Shown: one piece after another, positions 1-6,967 of the stretch
Numbering within the stretch: position 1 is the stretch's first letter
Layout: every line of letters begins with the position of its first letter
Assembly: GCA_905208455.1 (NCBI GenBank)
Contig: CAJLPK010000063.1
Coordinates: 1 to 9,411 of the forward strand
Source: an uncultured Bacillota bacterium
GTDB taxonomy: Bacteria; Bacillota; Clostridia; Christensenellales; QAND01
Reading direction: 5' to 3'
Length of the DNA stretch: 9,411 nt
Program-made: the position numbers and the translations under genes
Notes under the pieces: model-generated
The model's database searches: none
Told to the model about the DNA's origin: nothing
What the model saw: only the letters and a program-made list of their open reading frames with translations

Positions 1-24
1 GGGCTGGCGCCCCGCTGGTTTTTT
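1..24. terminator. Possible half of a bidirectional terminator cut by the window edge
   Basis: A GC-rich stretch (GCCCCGCTGG at 9-18) is followed by six T residues (19-24). Read on the minus strand this is an A-run followed by CCAGCGGGGC, the shape of the 5' arm of a hairpin. The matching arm is not inside the window, so it would have to lie to the left of base 1. If so, this would end both a + strand gene upstream and any minus-strand transcript coming from the right. This is a guess from half a structure. Confidence 0.25.
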
Positions 25-124
25 AGGCCTTGATTGCTGTTATCAATGCTGCGATTGCACTTAGCGCCTTGATAATTATTTCAGCAATATCCTTGAGCGT
101 CAGCCCTTTTTGTTTTGCCCATTT
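23..124 (-). pseudogene. Possible frameshifted microprotein on the minus strand
   Basis: The minus strand is open from 124 down to a TAA at 25-23 and reads, near its start, KGLTLKDIAEIIIKALSAI and then AALITAIKA: an amphipathic to hydrophobic helix that looks more protein-like than chance. This frame has no ATG. An ATG does exist at 122-120, but it reads MGKTKRADAQGYC and stops. Deleting one base from the T5 run at 107-111 would join MGKTK to GLTLKDIAEI in one 32-residue peptide. I therefore see either a broken small gene, a sequencing indel, or coincidence. There is no clear ribosome site upstream of the ATG on the minus strand, which argues against an active gene. It resembles small single-helix membrane or toxin-like peptides only in general character; no family is recognised. 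Confidence 0.2.
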
Positions 125-148
125 TTACACAGGGCTTGGAGGCAAGCA

Positions 149-352
149 ATGAAGGTATTTTATAAATGCGACCCAAAGAAAAACAAGCTGTGCACAAGAA
201 GGACAGGGCGAGGGTTCGGCAGATGCCAGGAGCAATGCTTTGCCACCGCGCTGCTGGAATATGCAGTACGGGACAGGCTGGGCAGGCCCGTTGTGCTGTT
301 TGCCTCGGAGGGACAGGAGGAGAACAAAGTGGTGGTGCATGGCGGGCCATGA
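149..352 (+). CDS. Small Cys-rich phage protein upstream of HNH, function unknown
   Basis: A 67-residue protein starting at ATG 149 with GGAGG at 138-142; an in-frame ATG at 110 has no such site, so the shorter start is preferred. It opens with MKVFYKCDPKKNKLC and has four cysteines at residues 7, 15, 26 and 30, all in the N-terminal half, which would fit a small metal-binding knuckle. Arg and Lys residues are dense between the second and third cysteine. Short proteins beginning FYKCDP with spaced Cys occur, to my recollection, just before the HNH gene in Firmicutes phages, but no function is known to me. It overlaps the HNH start by ATGA (349-352), so the two are probably translationally coupled. 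A role in DNA handling near the packaging site is inference only. Confidence 0.7.
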   Translation: MKVFYKCDPKKNKLCTRRTGRGFGRCQEQCFATALLEYAVRDRLGRPVVLFASEGQEENKVVVHGGP

Positions 353-645
353 AGGACTTTGCAAAGGGCTTTTACAGATCCAAGGCATGGCAGAGGACAA
401 GGGCCGCCTATATATCCAGTGCAGGCGGGCTGTGTGAGGACTGCCTTGGCAAGGGACTGTACAGGCCGGGGGAGATCGTGCACCATATCATTCCGCTGAC
501 GCCGGAGAACATTGGAGATCCGAGCATCGCCCTGTCGTGGGACAATCTAAGGCTGGTATGCAGAGACTGCCATGGCGAGGAGCACAGGAAAAGCAGGCGG
601 TATCGGGTGGACAGCGCGGGCCATGTATGGGCGGCAACGCAATGA
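349..645 (+). CDS. HNH homing-type endonuclease of the packaging module
   Basis: A 98-residue HNH nuclease. Visible motif parts are a first zinc knuckle LCEDC (Cys29, Cys32), the catalytic His pair in VHHIIPL (His45, His46), Asn66 in SWDNLRLVC, and the closing CRDCHGEEH (Cys71, Cys74, His75, His79). The ββα-metal core is thus complete, and the length is normal for phage HNH proteins. Such genes sit next to terminase in many HK97-type cos phages; in HK97 and relatives the HNH protein is known to work with the terminase in cos cleavage. Start ATG 349 lies in the ATGA overlap with the upstream small gene, and a longer in-frame start at 166 would read through that whole gene and is rejected. It most likely takes part in DNA packaging rather than independent homing; that is inference from position. 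Confidence 0.9.
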   Translation: MKDFAKGFYRSKAWQRTRAAYISSAGGLCEDCLGKGLYRPGEIVHHIIPLTPENIGDPSIALSWDNLRLVCRDCHGEEHRKSRRYRVDSAGHVWAATQ

Positions 646-659
646 AAAGGAAACGCAAC

Positions 660-765
660 GAGCTTTTTCGCGGGGCAGGCCCCCCCTTTCTGCTTGAAAT
701 ACAAGCGCCTGGGAGACCGATGGGCGGGGCTGGAAAAAACCAAACAGGGCATATAAGGGGGGTGT
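660..765. other. Candidate cos (packaging) site region
   Basis: Between the HNH stop and the small terminase start lies a 124-bp gap with no convincing gene. It holds a C7 tract (680-686), preceded by GCGGGG and followed by TTTC, then G-rich tracts at 722-730 and 755-762; the last also serves as ribosome site for the small terminase. C7 can pair with the G6 tract. In many Firmicutes HK97-like phages that carry an HNH gene beside terminase, the cohesive-end site lies exactly here, and C-tract then G-tract patterns are common. The exact nick positions cannot be seen from one linear window. Confidence 0.4.
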
Positions 766-769
766 TGCT

Positions 770-1111
770 ATGCCGGCTTTAAGCAAAGAAGCCAGGATAA
801 AACGAGAGCTGAACAGATTGAAAAAATTTTATGCGGCATTGCCGCAAAACAAGCGCGCGATTGTGATGCCTCTTTTAGAAAACATGGCGTTTATGAAAAT
901 AACATTGGACGATCTCCAAAAAAGCATCAACGAGCACGGGTGCAGTGACGAATATAAAAACGGGGAAAACCAATATGGACGAAAGGCGGCAGCCGATTTG
1001 CAGGCCTATAACAGCCTTGTGAAAAACTTTCATACAATATCGGACAGGCTGGAAAGGATGCTGCCGCCTGAACAAAGAAAAAGCAAACTGGACGCGCTTG
1101 CAGATGAATAA
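770..1111 (+). CDS. Terminase small subunit, P27 family
   Basis: A 113-residue protein of the P27/phage small-terminase type. It recognises the phage packaging site and hands DNA to the large subunit. Diagnostic stretches are the basic N-terminal helix (KEARIKRELNRLKKFY), the segment ending in PLLENMAFMKITLDDLQ (about residues 34-50), then INEHG followed by YKNGENQYGRK, and a C-terminal helix with VKNFHTISDRLERML. The NxAFM...TLDDLQ..INEHG pattern is strongly typical of this family in Gram-positive phages. Start ATG 770 has AAGGGGGG at 755-762, well spaced. It overlaps the large-subunit gene by 8 bp. Length is normal for the short P27 branch. Confidence 0.9.
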   Translation: MPALSKEARIKRELNRLKKFYAALPQNKRAIVMPLLENMAFMKITLDDLQKSINEHGCSDEYKNGENQYGRKAAADLQAYNSLVKNFHTISDRLERMLPPEQRKSKLDALADE

Positions 1112-2759
1112 CTATATTTACGAGTATTACCAAAAGATACAGGACGGCACCCTTGTGGTTGGGCGGTGGGTACAGGTTTGGTACGAGTATATCGTCAAAG
1201 GCTTGGAAAAGGGCCTTTTTTCTTTTGCCCCCAAAAAGGCAGGCAAAGCAATTCGGTTTATAGAAACCTTTTGCAGGCACCATGAGGGGGCGCTGGCGCC
1301 GCAGCTTATCAAATTGGAGCTTTGGCAAAAGGCGTTTTTATCCGTTGTCTTTGGCATTATGGACCAAAGCGGGAGCAGACAATTCCGGGAGGTTGTTTGT
1401 ATTATGGGCCGCAAGAACGGAAAAACGTTGTTCGCGGCCGGTATCGCAGCATACTGCACCTTTTTGGATGGAGAATACGGCGCAAGGATCTATTTTGCAG
1501 CGCCCAAGCTGGAGCAAGCGGCGCTTTGCTACGACGCCTATTACCAGATGATAGAAAAGGATGCAGAGCTTTCCGGGCTTGCCAAGAAAAGGAGATCAGA
1601 CCTTTATGTGGCAGAGAGCAACAGCAGCGCAAAGCCGCTGGCGTTTTCGGCCAAAAAGTCTGACGGGCTAAATGTGAGCTTGTGTATCGCTGACGAGATA
1701 GCGAGCTGGCCGGGGGAACAAGGCTTAAAGTTTTATGATGTGATACGTTCGAGCTTTGGCGCCAGAAAACAGCCTTTGCTGATTTCCATTTCTACCGCGG
1801 GATACTTGAATGAGGGCGTGTATGACGAGCTGATCAAGCGGAGCACCCGGCTGCTTTTGGGAGACAGCAAGGAAAAGCGGCTGGCTCCTTTTTTATACAT
1901 GATAGATGATTTGGAGAAATGGAACGATATAAACGAGCTGAGGAAAAGCAACCCGAACCTGGGCGTGTCTGTCTCGATAGATTACATGCTGGAAGAAATC
2001 GCAATCGCGGAGGGCAGCTTATCCAAAAAGGCGGAATTTTTGACCAAGTACTGCAACATCAAGCAAAACAGCAGCCAGGCTTGGCTATCGGCACAGGATG
2101 TGGAAAAGGCAAGCGGTGCCCGCTTGTCCCTGGAGGCGTTTAAGGACTGTTATTGTGTGGGCGGCATCGACCTATCGCAAACAACGGACCTAACGGCCTG
2201 CACGGCAGTCATAGAAAAAGACGGCCGGCTTTTTGTGTTTGCAAAATTTTTCCTGCCGCAGGAACGGCTGGAGGAGGCAGCGCAAAGGGACAACCTTCCC
2301 TACGGCGCCTACATAAAGCGCGGGCTGCTTGTTCCGTCCGGGGACAACTATGTGGATTATAACGATTGCTTGGCGTGGTTTAGAATGCTGGTAGAGGCAT
2401 ATCACATTTACCCGCTGAAGATAGGGTATGACAGATACACAGCGCAGTACCTGGTACAGGAGATGAAGCAATACGGGTTCCATATGGACGACGTATTTCA
2501 AGGGACGAATCTAACGCCGGTGATCAAGGAAACAGAAGGCCTTATCAAGGACGGCGCTGTGTGCATCGGGGACAATGACCTGCTGAAGATCCATCTGCTG
2601 GACACGGCGCTGAAAACGGAAGCGGAAAGCGGGCGGTGCCGGCCGGTGAAAATCAACGCATCGGCGCATATCGACGGGGCAGCCGCGCTGCTGGACGCTA
2701 TGACGGTACGGCAAAAATATTATGCAGAAATAGGCGAACAGCTTAAGAATAGGGGATAA
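1104..2759 (+). CDS. terL: Terminase large subunit (ATPase and nuclease)
   Basis: A 551-residue packaging motor of the Terminase_1 type. The ATPase half has a Walker A motif GRKNGKT (residues 102-108), a Walker B ending in CIADE (194-198), and a coupling motif STAG (about 230-233). The RNase H-like nuclease half begins at GGIDLSQTTDLTA, whose Asp at about 356 is the first metal ligand, continues with the Asp of GYDRYTAQYL (about 443), and closes with HIDGAAALLDAM (about 522-533), supplying the last acidic residue. All key residues are in place, so the protein looks active. A TTG codon at 1098 could add two residues, but ATG 1104 is preferred; neither has a good ribosome site, which fits translational coupling to the small subunit it overlaps. 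The product binds the portal and cuts concatemeric DNA. Confidence 0.97.
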   Translation: MNNYIYEYYQKIQDGTLVVGRWVQVWYEYIVKGLEKGLFSFAPKKAGKAIRFIETFCRHHEGALAPQLIKLELWQKAFLSVVFGIMDQSGSRQFREVVCIMGRKNGKTLFAAGIAAYCTFLDGEYGARIYFAAPKLEQAALCYDAYYQMIEKDAELSGLAKKRRSDLYVAESNSSAKPLAFSAKKSDGLNVSLCIADEIASWPGEQGLKFYDVIRSSFGARKQPLLISISTAGYLNEGVYDELIKRSTRLLLGDSKEKRLAPFLYMIDDLEKWNDINELRKSNPNLGVSVSIDYMLEEIAIAEGSLSKKAEFLTKYCNIKQNSSQAWLSAQDVEKASGARLSLEAFKDCYCVGGIDLSQTTDLTACTAVIEKDGRLFVFAKFFLPQERLEEAAQRDNLPYGAYIKRGLLVPSGDNYVDYNDCLAWFRMLVEAYHIYPLKIGYDRYTAQYLVQEMKQYGFHMDDVFQGTNLTPVIKETEGLIKDGAVCIGDNDLLKIHLLDTALKTEAESGRCRPVKINASAHIDGAAALLDAMTVRQKYYAEIGEQLKNRG

Positions 2760-2776
2760 AGCAACGGAGGGATACA

Positions 2777-3961
2777 ATGGGACTATTTGAAAAAATTTTC
2801 AAGCGCCCGGCTCCAAACGAACCGCAGCAGGGATTTTTTCAGACGCTGACAGCCTACGCCCCGGCCTTTACGAGCTGGGACGGCCAGATATACGAAAGCG
2901 AGCTTGTAAGGGCGGCGATCAACGCGCGGGCGACGCATATCAGCAAGCTGTCTGTTCAGATCCAGGGAAGCGCAAAGCCGACATTGCAGACCAAGCTCAG
3001 GACGGGGCCCAACGAATGGCAAACGTGGGGGCAGTTTTTGTATAGGCTGTCTACCATTTTGGATGTGAACAACACGGCGTTCGTTGTTCCTGTGATGGAT
3101 GACTATGTAGGAATAAGCGGGATCTTCCCCGTATTGCCGACCCAGTGCACGCTGGTGCAATGCGGCGGAGAGCCCTGGCTTCGCTATCAATTCCAGACAG
3201 GGCGGTTTGCTTCTATCGAGCTAAAATACTGCGGGATCATGACCAGATACCAATATAAAGACGACTTTTTCGGCTCAGACAACCATGCGCTTACGCCGAC
3301 TATGGAATTGATAGACATACAAAACCAGGCGATCCGCGAGGGCGTAAGGTCCGCTGCAACGTTTCGATTCATGGCAAAGCTCAACAATTTTACCAAGCCG
3401 GAGGATCTGGCCAAGGAGAGAAAACGGTTTACAAGAGAGAATTTGCAGGGGGACGGCGGCGTATTGCTGTTTCCAAACACATACAGCGATATTCAGCAGA
3501 TCAAGAGCAGCCCGTTTGTGGCGGATGCAGAGCAGATGGAGCTGGTACGAAAAAACGTGTTTGATTATTTTGGCGTCAACGAGGACATTTTGCAAAACAA
3601 AGCATACGGGGATGCGTGGAGCGCGTTTTACGAGGGCGCCATTGAGCCGTTTGCCATACAGTTTTCAGACGTGGTGACCAAAATGCTTTTCACAGAGCGG
3701 GAGCGTGCCTCCGGCTCTTTTTTGATGGCGACGGCCAACAGGCTGCAATATATGAGCAACGCAGAAAAATTGAACGTATCGGCCCAAATGGCGGACAGGG
3801 GCATTATGAACCGGGACGAGATCAGAGAGATATGGAATCTTCCGCCGCTGCCCGACGGGCAGGGGCAGGCATACACGATACGCGGCGAGTACTATTTGCT
3901 GAAGGGGGACGGCACAGCGGTGCAGAAGGGAGACGAGACGGCAGGTGGAGCTAACGAATAA
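2777..3961 (+). CDS. Portal protein, HK97 family
   Basis: A 394-residue portal protein of the HK97 gp3 / Phage_portal type, which forms the twelve-fold ring at one capsid vertex through which terminase pumps DNA. Typical segments are the N-terminal MGLFEKIFKR, SELVRAAINARATHISKLSV (about residues 41-60), the wing region rich in aromatic residues, QNQAIREGVRSAATFRF, and DYFGVNEDILQNKAYGDAW with the tail EGAIEPFA (about 263-295), which is the stem and crown signature. The C-terminal MNRDEIREIWNLPPLPDG is also standard. Start ATG 2777 follows GGAGGG (2766-2771). Length is usual for the family. Its end overlaps the protease gene by 17 bp. Confidence 0.96.
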   Translation: MGLFEKIFKRPAPNEPQQGFFQTLTAYAPAFTSWDGQIYESELVRAAINARATHISKLSVQIQGSAKPTLQTKLRTGPNEWQTWGQFLYRLSTILDVNNTAFVVPVMDDYVGISGIFPVLPTQCTLVQCGGEPWLRYQFQTGRFASIELKYCGIMTRYQYKDDFFGSDNHALTPTMELIDIQNQAIREGVRSAATFRFMAKLNNFTKPEDLAKERKRFTRENLQGDGGVLLFPNTYSDIQQIKSSPFVADAEQMELVRKNVFDYFGVNEDILQNKAYGDAWSAFYEGAIEPFAIQFSDVVTKMLFTERERASGSFLMATANRLQYMSNAEKLNVSAQMADRGIMNRDEIREIWNLPPLPDGQGQAYTIRGEYYLLKGDGTAVQKGDETAGGANE

Positions 3962-4568
3962 GCAGATCAAAAAATTGGAAAACGGGCGGGAATACAGGGC
4001 AATGGCGATAAGGGCCAGGGCCTTGGAGGAGGATGGCAGCATGATCGTCGAGGGATATGCCGCTACATTCAACCAGCCTTATTTGCTGTACGACGGGCGC
4101 TCCTGCAGGGTGATGGAAAGCATTGCGGATACGGCCTTTGATGATTGTGATATGAGCGATGTCATTATGCAGTACGATCATGAAGGGCGCGTGTTTGCAA
4201 GGAACAAAAACGGCACGATGGCATTGCAGACAGACGCCGTTGGGCTGAAGGTCACGGCTGATCTGAGCGGGACAGAGATCGGCAGGCAGCTATACCAGGA
4301 AATCAAGGGAGGATATACGGACAAAATGTCCTTTTCCTTTGTCGTTGAGGAGGATAAAAGGGAAACAAGCGTGGAGGGAGAGGCAGAGACCATAACAAGG
4401 ACGATAACAAAGATCAGCAAGCTGTACGACGTTAGCGCCGTTTCCTTGCCGGCAAACGACATGACGTCTATCAGTGCCCGGAGATTTTCCGACGGAGTGA
4501 TCGGTGAAATCAAGGCGGAGCGACTGGAACGGGCAAAGAAAAAACTCAAATTATTATTGGAGGTATAA
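3945..4568 (+). CDS. Prohead protease, HK97 family (peptidase S78)
   Basis: A 207-residue capsid maturation protease that cleaves the N-terminal scaffold (delta) domain from the capsid protein and is itself destroyed or lost. The catalytic His is expected at residue 79 in MQYDHEGRVFAR, and the Ser at 129 in DKMSFSF. The closing LYDVSAVSLPANDMTSI (about 160-176) is highly typical of S78 proteases. The C-terminus is a basic helix (residues 190-205), as expected for a domain removed on maturation. The start is GTG 3945, chosen because it keeps KQIKKLENGREYRAM, a normal N-terminus for the family; an ATG at 4002 would lose it. No strong ribosome site precedes the GTG, in line with coupling to the portal gene it overlaps. 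Confidence 0.93.
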   Translation: MELTNKQIKKLENGREYRAMAIRARALEEDGSMIVEGYAATFNQPYLLYDGRSCRVMESIADTAFDDCDMSDVIMQYDHEGRVFARNKNGTMALQTDAVGLKVTADLSGTEIGRQLYQEIKGGYTDKMSFSFVVEEDKRETSVEGEAETITRTITKISKLYDVSAVSLPANDMTSISARRFSDGVIGEIKAERLERAKKKLKLLLEV

Positions 4569-4569
4569 G

Positions 4570-5694
4570 ATGAACAGGCATGAAGAGATCGAGGCCAGGC
4601 TGTCGGCCATTGCAGGCGAAATCGATGCGGACGGCGCAGACATCGACGCGCTGACCCAGGAGGTACGGGCCTTGAAGCAGGAGAAACGGGAAATCGAGGA
4701 GAACGCGGAACGGCGGGCCAAGCTGCGAAAAGAGGTGGAAAGCGGCGGCGGGGAGGTCATCAGACGCTTTGCCCCGCCGGAGCAGCGTGAACAGCGCCGG
4801 ATGGGCGCAGATTCCAAGGAATACCGCAGCGCGTTTTTGAAAGAGCTGCTGGGGCAGGAGATGACCAGGGAGGAACGCGCCGCGTTTGTGCATACCACGG
4901 CGAACACAGCGGCGGTGCTGCCCACGACGATGCTCAACACCATTTGGGATCTGGTTTCCAAGCGCCATGCCATCATGGGCGACATCACCATTTACCGCAC
5001 CGGCACGATTTTGGAGGTAGTCAAGCATACGGCCGTGGCCCAGGGTGCGGGCAAGACGGTGGCGGAAAATGCGGCCAACGACGATGAGCAGAATACGTTT
5101 GTCAAGGTCACGCTTTCCGGGAAGGATTTTTCCAAGCATGTGGACATTTCCTATGCCATGGAGCGCATGAGCATCGACGCCTTTGAGCAATATCTGGTGG
5201 ATGAGATCAGCGCCAGCCTGGGCGACGCGCTGGCAGCCGACGTCATCGCGCAGATCGGAACGGACATGACGGCGGGCAACAAGGTGGAAAGCGCGGCCAA
5301 GGGCGCCTTGACCTTTCAGGAATTGGCAGCGCTGTTCGGCAAATTGAAGCGTGTGGGCGCCGTATCGGTGTATGCAACGCGCGCTACCATTTATAACTAC
5401 CTGGTGGGCATGGTGGATACCACAGGCCGCCCGATCTTTCAGCCCTCTGCGCAGGCCGGGCAGGAAGGGGTGATCCTGGGCGCTCAAATCAAGGTAGAGG
5501 ATGCTGTGGCGGACAATGTGGTGCTCATTGGCGACGCGCAGCGCGTTGTCTACAACATGGTGCAGGATATTATGATCGAGAGCGACAAGGACATCAAAAA
5601 GCATGTGACGACCTACTCCGGCTATGCACGCGGGTCCGGCGCGCTGATCGACCCGGATTCCTTTGCGCAGCTGACTGTGACAGTGGGGGAATGA
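4570..5694 (+). CDS. Major capsid protein, HK97 fold
   Basis: A 374-residue major capsid protein. Residues 1-58 are a charged coiled coil (EEIEARLSAIAGEI, then VRALKQEKREIEENAERRA), which acts as the built-in scaffold (delta) domain. A linker with EYRSAFLKELLG follows, and the mature part begins somewhere near residues 100-112 (REERAAFVHTTANTAAVLP); the exact cleavage point is not visible. The mature domain has the P-loop/E-loop style segments IYRTGTILEVVKHT, FSKHVDISYAMERMS and the A-domain with YATRATIYNYL and GRPIFQPS. Start ATG 4570 has GGAGG at 4559-4563; a longer frame from 4504 lies in the protease gene and is rejected. The stop at 5692-5694 overlaps the next ATG in the -1 frame, beside a run of five G. 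Confidence 0.96.
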   Translation: MNRHEEIEARLSAIAGEIDADGADIDALTQEVRALKQEKREIEENAERRAKLRKEVESGGGEVIRRFAPPEQREQRRMGADSKEYRSAFLKELLGQEMTREERAAFVHTTANTAAVLPTTMLNTIWDLVSKRHAIMGDITIYRTGTILEVVKHTAVAQGAGKTVAENAANDDEQNTFVKVTLSGKDFSKHVDISYAMERMSIDAFEQYLVDEISASLGDALAADVIAQIGTDMTAGNKVESAAKGALTFQELAALFGKLKRVGAVSVYATRATIYNYLVGMVDTTGRPIFQPSAQAGQEGVILGAQIKVEDAVADNVVLIGDAQRVVYNMVQDIMIESDKDIKKHVTTYSGYARGSGALIDPDSFAQLTVTVGE

Positions 5695-6002
5695 CGGCCC
5701 CGCTTGAGAGCGCATCCATCAGCGGGACAGCTCAAGCAGGGGCAACCATGACCGCATCGGCAGAGCCCGCGGGCGCAACGGCCGCCTATCAGTGGCAAAG
5801 CGCTGCTGAGCAGGAGGGAAGCTACGCCGATATTGCCGATGCAACCGACAATGCCTATCTGTTGACCGAAGCGGAAGCCGGAAAGTACATCAAGGTAAGG
5901 GCAACGGGAACGGGGCGATATACCGGAGAGGTGCTGAGCGCAGCGGCAGGCCCTGTCGCTCCTGCGGCCAAAGCTGCTGTTAGGGCGAAAAAGAAGGGCT
6001 GA
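5691..6002 (+). CDS. Ig-like domain protein, probable capsid decoration or capsid extension
   Basis: A 103-residue protein made of one bacterial Ig-like β-sandwich: SASISGTAQAGATMTAS (strands A-B, residues 7-23), AAYQWQSAAEQEGSYADI with core Trp35, then NAYLLTEAEAGKYIKV with core Tyr66, and the closing ATGTGRYTGEVLSAA. This repeat type is common in clostridial surface proteins. A low-complexity Ala/Pro/Lys tail follows. Its ATG overlaps the capsid stop (ATGA), and the only SD-like sequence, GGGGG at 5685-5689, is one base from the start, too close for normal initiation. It lies in the -1 frame of the capsid gene. It is made either by coupled re-initiation, giving a free decoration protein, or by a -1 slip giving a capsid fusion. 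Ig-like domains displayed on phage virions, often by frameshift, are well documented. Binding to mucus or cell surface glycans is possible but unproven here. Confidence 0.82.
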   Translation: MTAPLESASISGTAQAGATMTASAEPAGATAAYQWQSAAEQEGSYADIADATDNAYLLTEAEAGKYIKVRATGTGRYTGEVLSAAAGPVAPAAKAAVRAKKKG

Positions 6003-6006
6003 TGCC

Positions 6007-6291
6007 ATGCTGGAGAAGGTAAAGCTTGCACTGCGCGTGTCCACGGACGCCTTTGACAGCGAAATCGAGGATCTGATCGCCGCTGCGCTGGCAGACCTGG
6101 GGGCGGCCGGCATAGGCGGACAAGAGGGGAACGACCCGCTCATTCTGCGCGCCGTGACCACCTACTGCCGCGTATATTTCGGCGAGCCTGCTGATTTTGA
6201 AAGGATGAAGTCCGCTTACGATGAGCAGAAAGCGCAGCTGCAAACGGCAACGGGATATACAAGCTGGGGGGAAGCAGATGGACAGGAGTGA
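6007..6291 (+). CDS. Head-tail connector, gp6-like (DNA packaging adaptor)
   Basis: A 94-residue adaptor of the HK97 gp6 / Phage_gp6 type, which forms a ring under the portal. The signature is an N-terminal helix with LEKVKLALRVSTDAFDSEIE, a second helix LIAAALADLGAAGI, then the segment PLILRAVTTYCRVYFGEP (about 44-61) and a final helix ERMKSAYDEQKAQLQ. Length is normal for this family in Gram-positive phages. ATG 6007 follows AGAAGGG with suitable spacing. It overlaps the next gene by 14 bp and sits between the capsid block and head-closure gene, exactly where this protein is expected. Confidence 0.9.
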   Translation: MLEKVKLALRVSTDAFDSEIEDLIAAALADLGAAGIGGQEGNDPLILRAVTTYCRVYFGEPADFERMKSAYDEQKAQLQTATGYTSWGEADGQE

Positions 6292-6580
6292 TGTGGTTTC
6301 GCTGATAGCCCAGACGTTTGCCCAGGACGAAATCGGGCAGGAGATCGCCGGGGAAACAAAGCGCAATGTATTTTGCAATGTATCCGGCATTACGAGAAAC
6401 GAGTGGTTTGAAGCCGCGAAAAGCGGCTTTCAGCCACAGCTCCGCCTTACGGTGTTTCGGTATGATTATCAGAATGAGCGCATTGTGGAATACCGGGGCG
6501 CCAGGTATGCTGTATACCGCACCTATGAGAGCCAAAAAGAGCTGATAGAGCTGTATTTGGAAGCGCAGGCGGGGGTGTAG
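6278..6580 (+). CDS. Head closure protein (head-tail stopper type)
   Basis: A 100-residue protein typical of the small stopper protein in Firmicutes siphophages. It has the pattern KRNVFCNVSGITRNEWFEAA (28-47), SGFQPQLRLTVFRYDY (49-64), then IVEYRGARYAVYRTYESQ (69-86). The β-rich 'EY.G.RY.VYRTY' core is the SPP1 gp16 / HK97 gp7-like small barrel. It closes the portal channel after packaging and docks the tail. Start ATG 6278 has GGGGGG at 6266-6271; a longer start at 6221 would lie inside the adaptor gene and has no ribosome site. The stop TAG directly abuts the next ATG. Confidence 0.85.
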   Translation: MDRSDVVSLIAQTFAQDEIGQEIAGETKRNVFCNVSGITRNEWFEAAKSGFQPQLRLTVFRYDYQNERIVEYRGARYAVYRTYESQKELIELYLEAQAGV

Positions 6581-6967
6581 ATGGCAAAGACGATCAAGGC
6601 GCAGGCGCTGGCGGCGGCGGTGGAATACGAGCTGCGCCATTACAGCGAGACGGTCGCGGATGCGATCAAGCAAGCGGCCAGGGACACGGCCGACGCCTGT
6701 GTACAGGACATCCAGGCCAAAGCGCCCCGGCATACGGGGAAATACCGGCGCGGCTGGAAAACCAAGACGCTGTTTGAAAGCGAGGAGGACATCCGCCTGG
6801 TCGTATACAACCAAACCGCGCCGCAGCTAACGCACCTATTGGAATATGGGCACGCGAAGCAAAACGGCGGCCGGGTAGAGGGAAGCGCGCACATCGCGCC
6901 GGCCTGGCAGAGGGCGGCCAAGCGCCTGGAAAACAAAGCGAAAGCGGCGGTGAAGCAACGGGGATGA
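6581..6967 (+). CDS. HK97 gp10-like neck protein
   Basis: A 128-residue protein of the HK97-gp10_like type, involved in joining head and tail at the neck. It has an N-terminal amphipathic helix (AAAVEYELRHYSETVADAIK), the typical KAPRHTGKYRRGW (47-59), YNQTAPQLTHLLEYGHA (76-92) and HIAPAW (104-109). The 'HLLEYGHA' and 'P.TGxYxxxW' motifs are family hallmarks. GGGGGT lies just before ATG 6581, which follows directly after the upstream stop. The end overlaps the next start by ATGA. Confidence 0.92.
   Translation: MAKTIKAQALAAAVEYELRHYSETVADAIKQAARDTADACVQDIQAKAPRHTGKYRRGWKTKTLFESEEDIRLVVYNQTAPQLTHLLEYGHAKQNGGRVEGSAHIAPAWQRAAKRLENKAKAAVKQRG

Noticed and set aside
642..782. 46-residue frame starting in an ATGA overlap with the HNH stop
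   Set aside because: Low-complexity Gly/Pro/Arg product running through the C and G tracts and into the small terminase start. More likely a non-coding site (cos candidate) than a gene, though the ATGA overlap is tempting.
1098..1103. TTG start two codons before the large terminase ATG
   Set aside because: It adds only MQ and has no better ribosome site than ATG 1104, so the ATG is kept.
4546..5715. Long 389-residue open frame on the minus strand, opposite the capsid gene
   Set aside because: It is rich in His, Arg and Leu with no recognisable domain, and mirrors the codon bias of the well-supported capsid gene. A shadow frame.
5748..6002. Internal ATG start of the Ig-like protein with an AGGGG-like site
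   Set aside because: It would remove the first β-strand (SASISGTAQ) of the Ig fold, so it would not make a complete domain.
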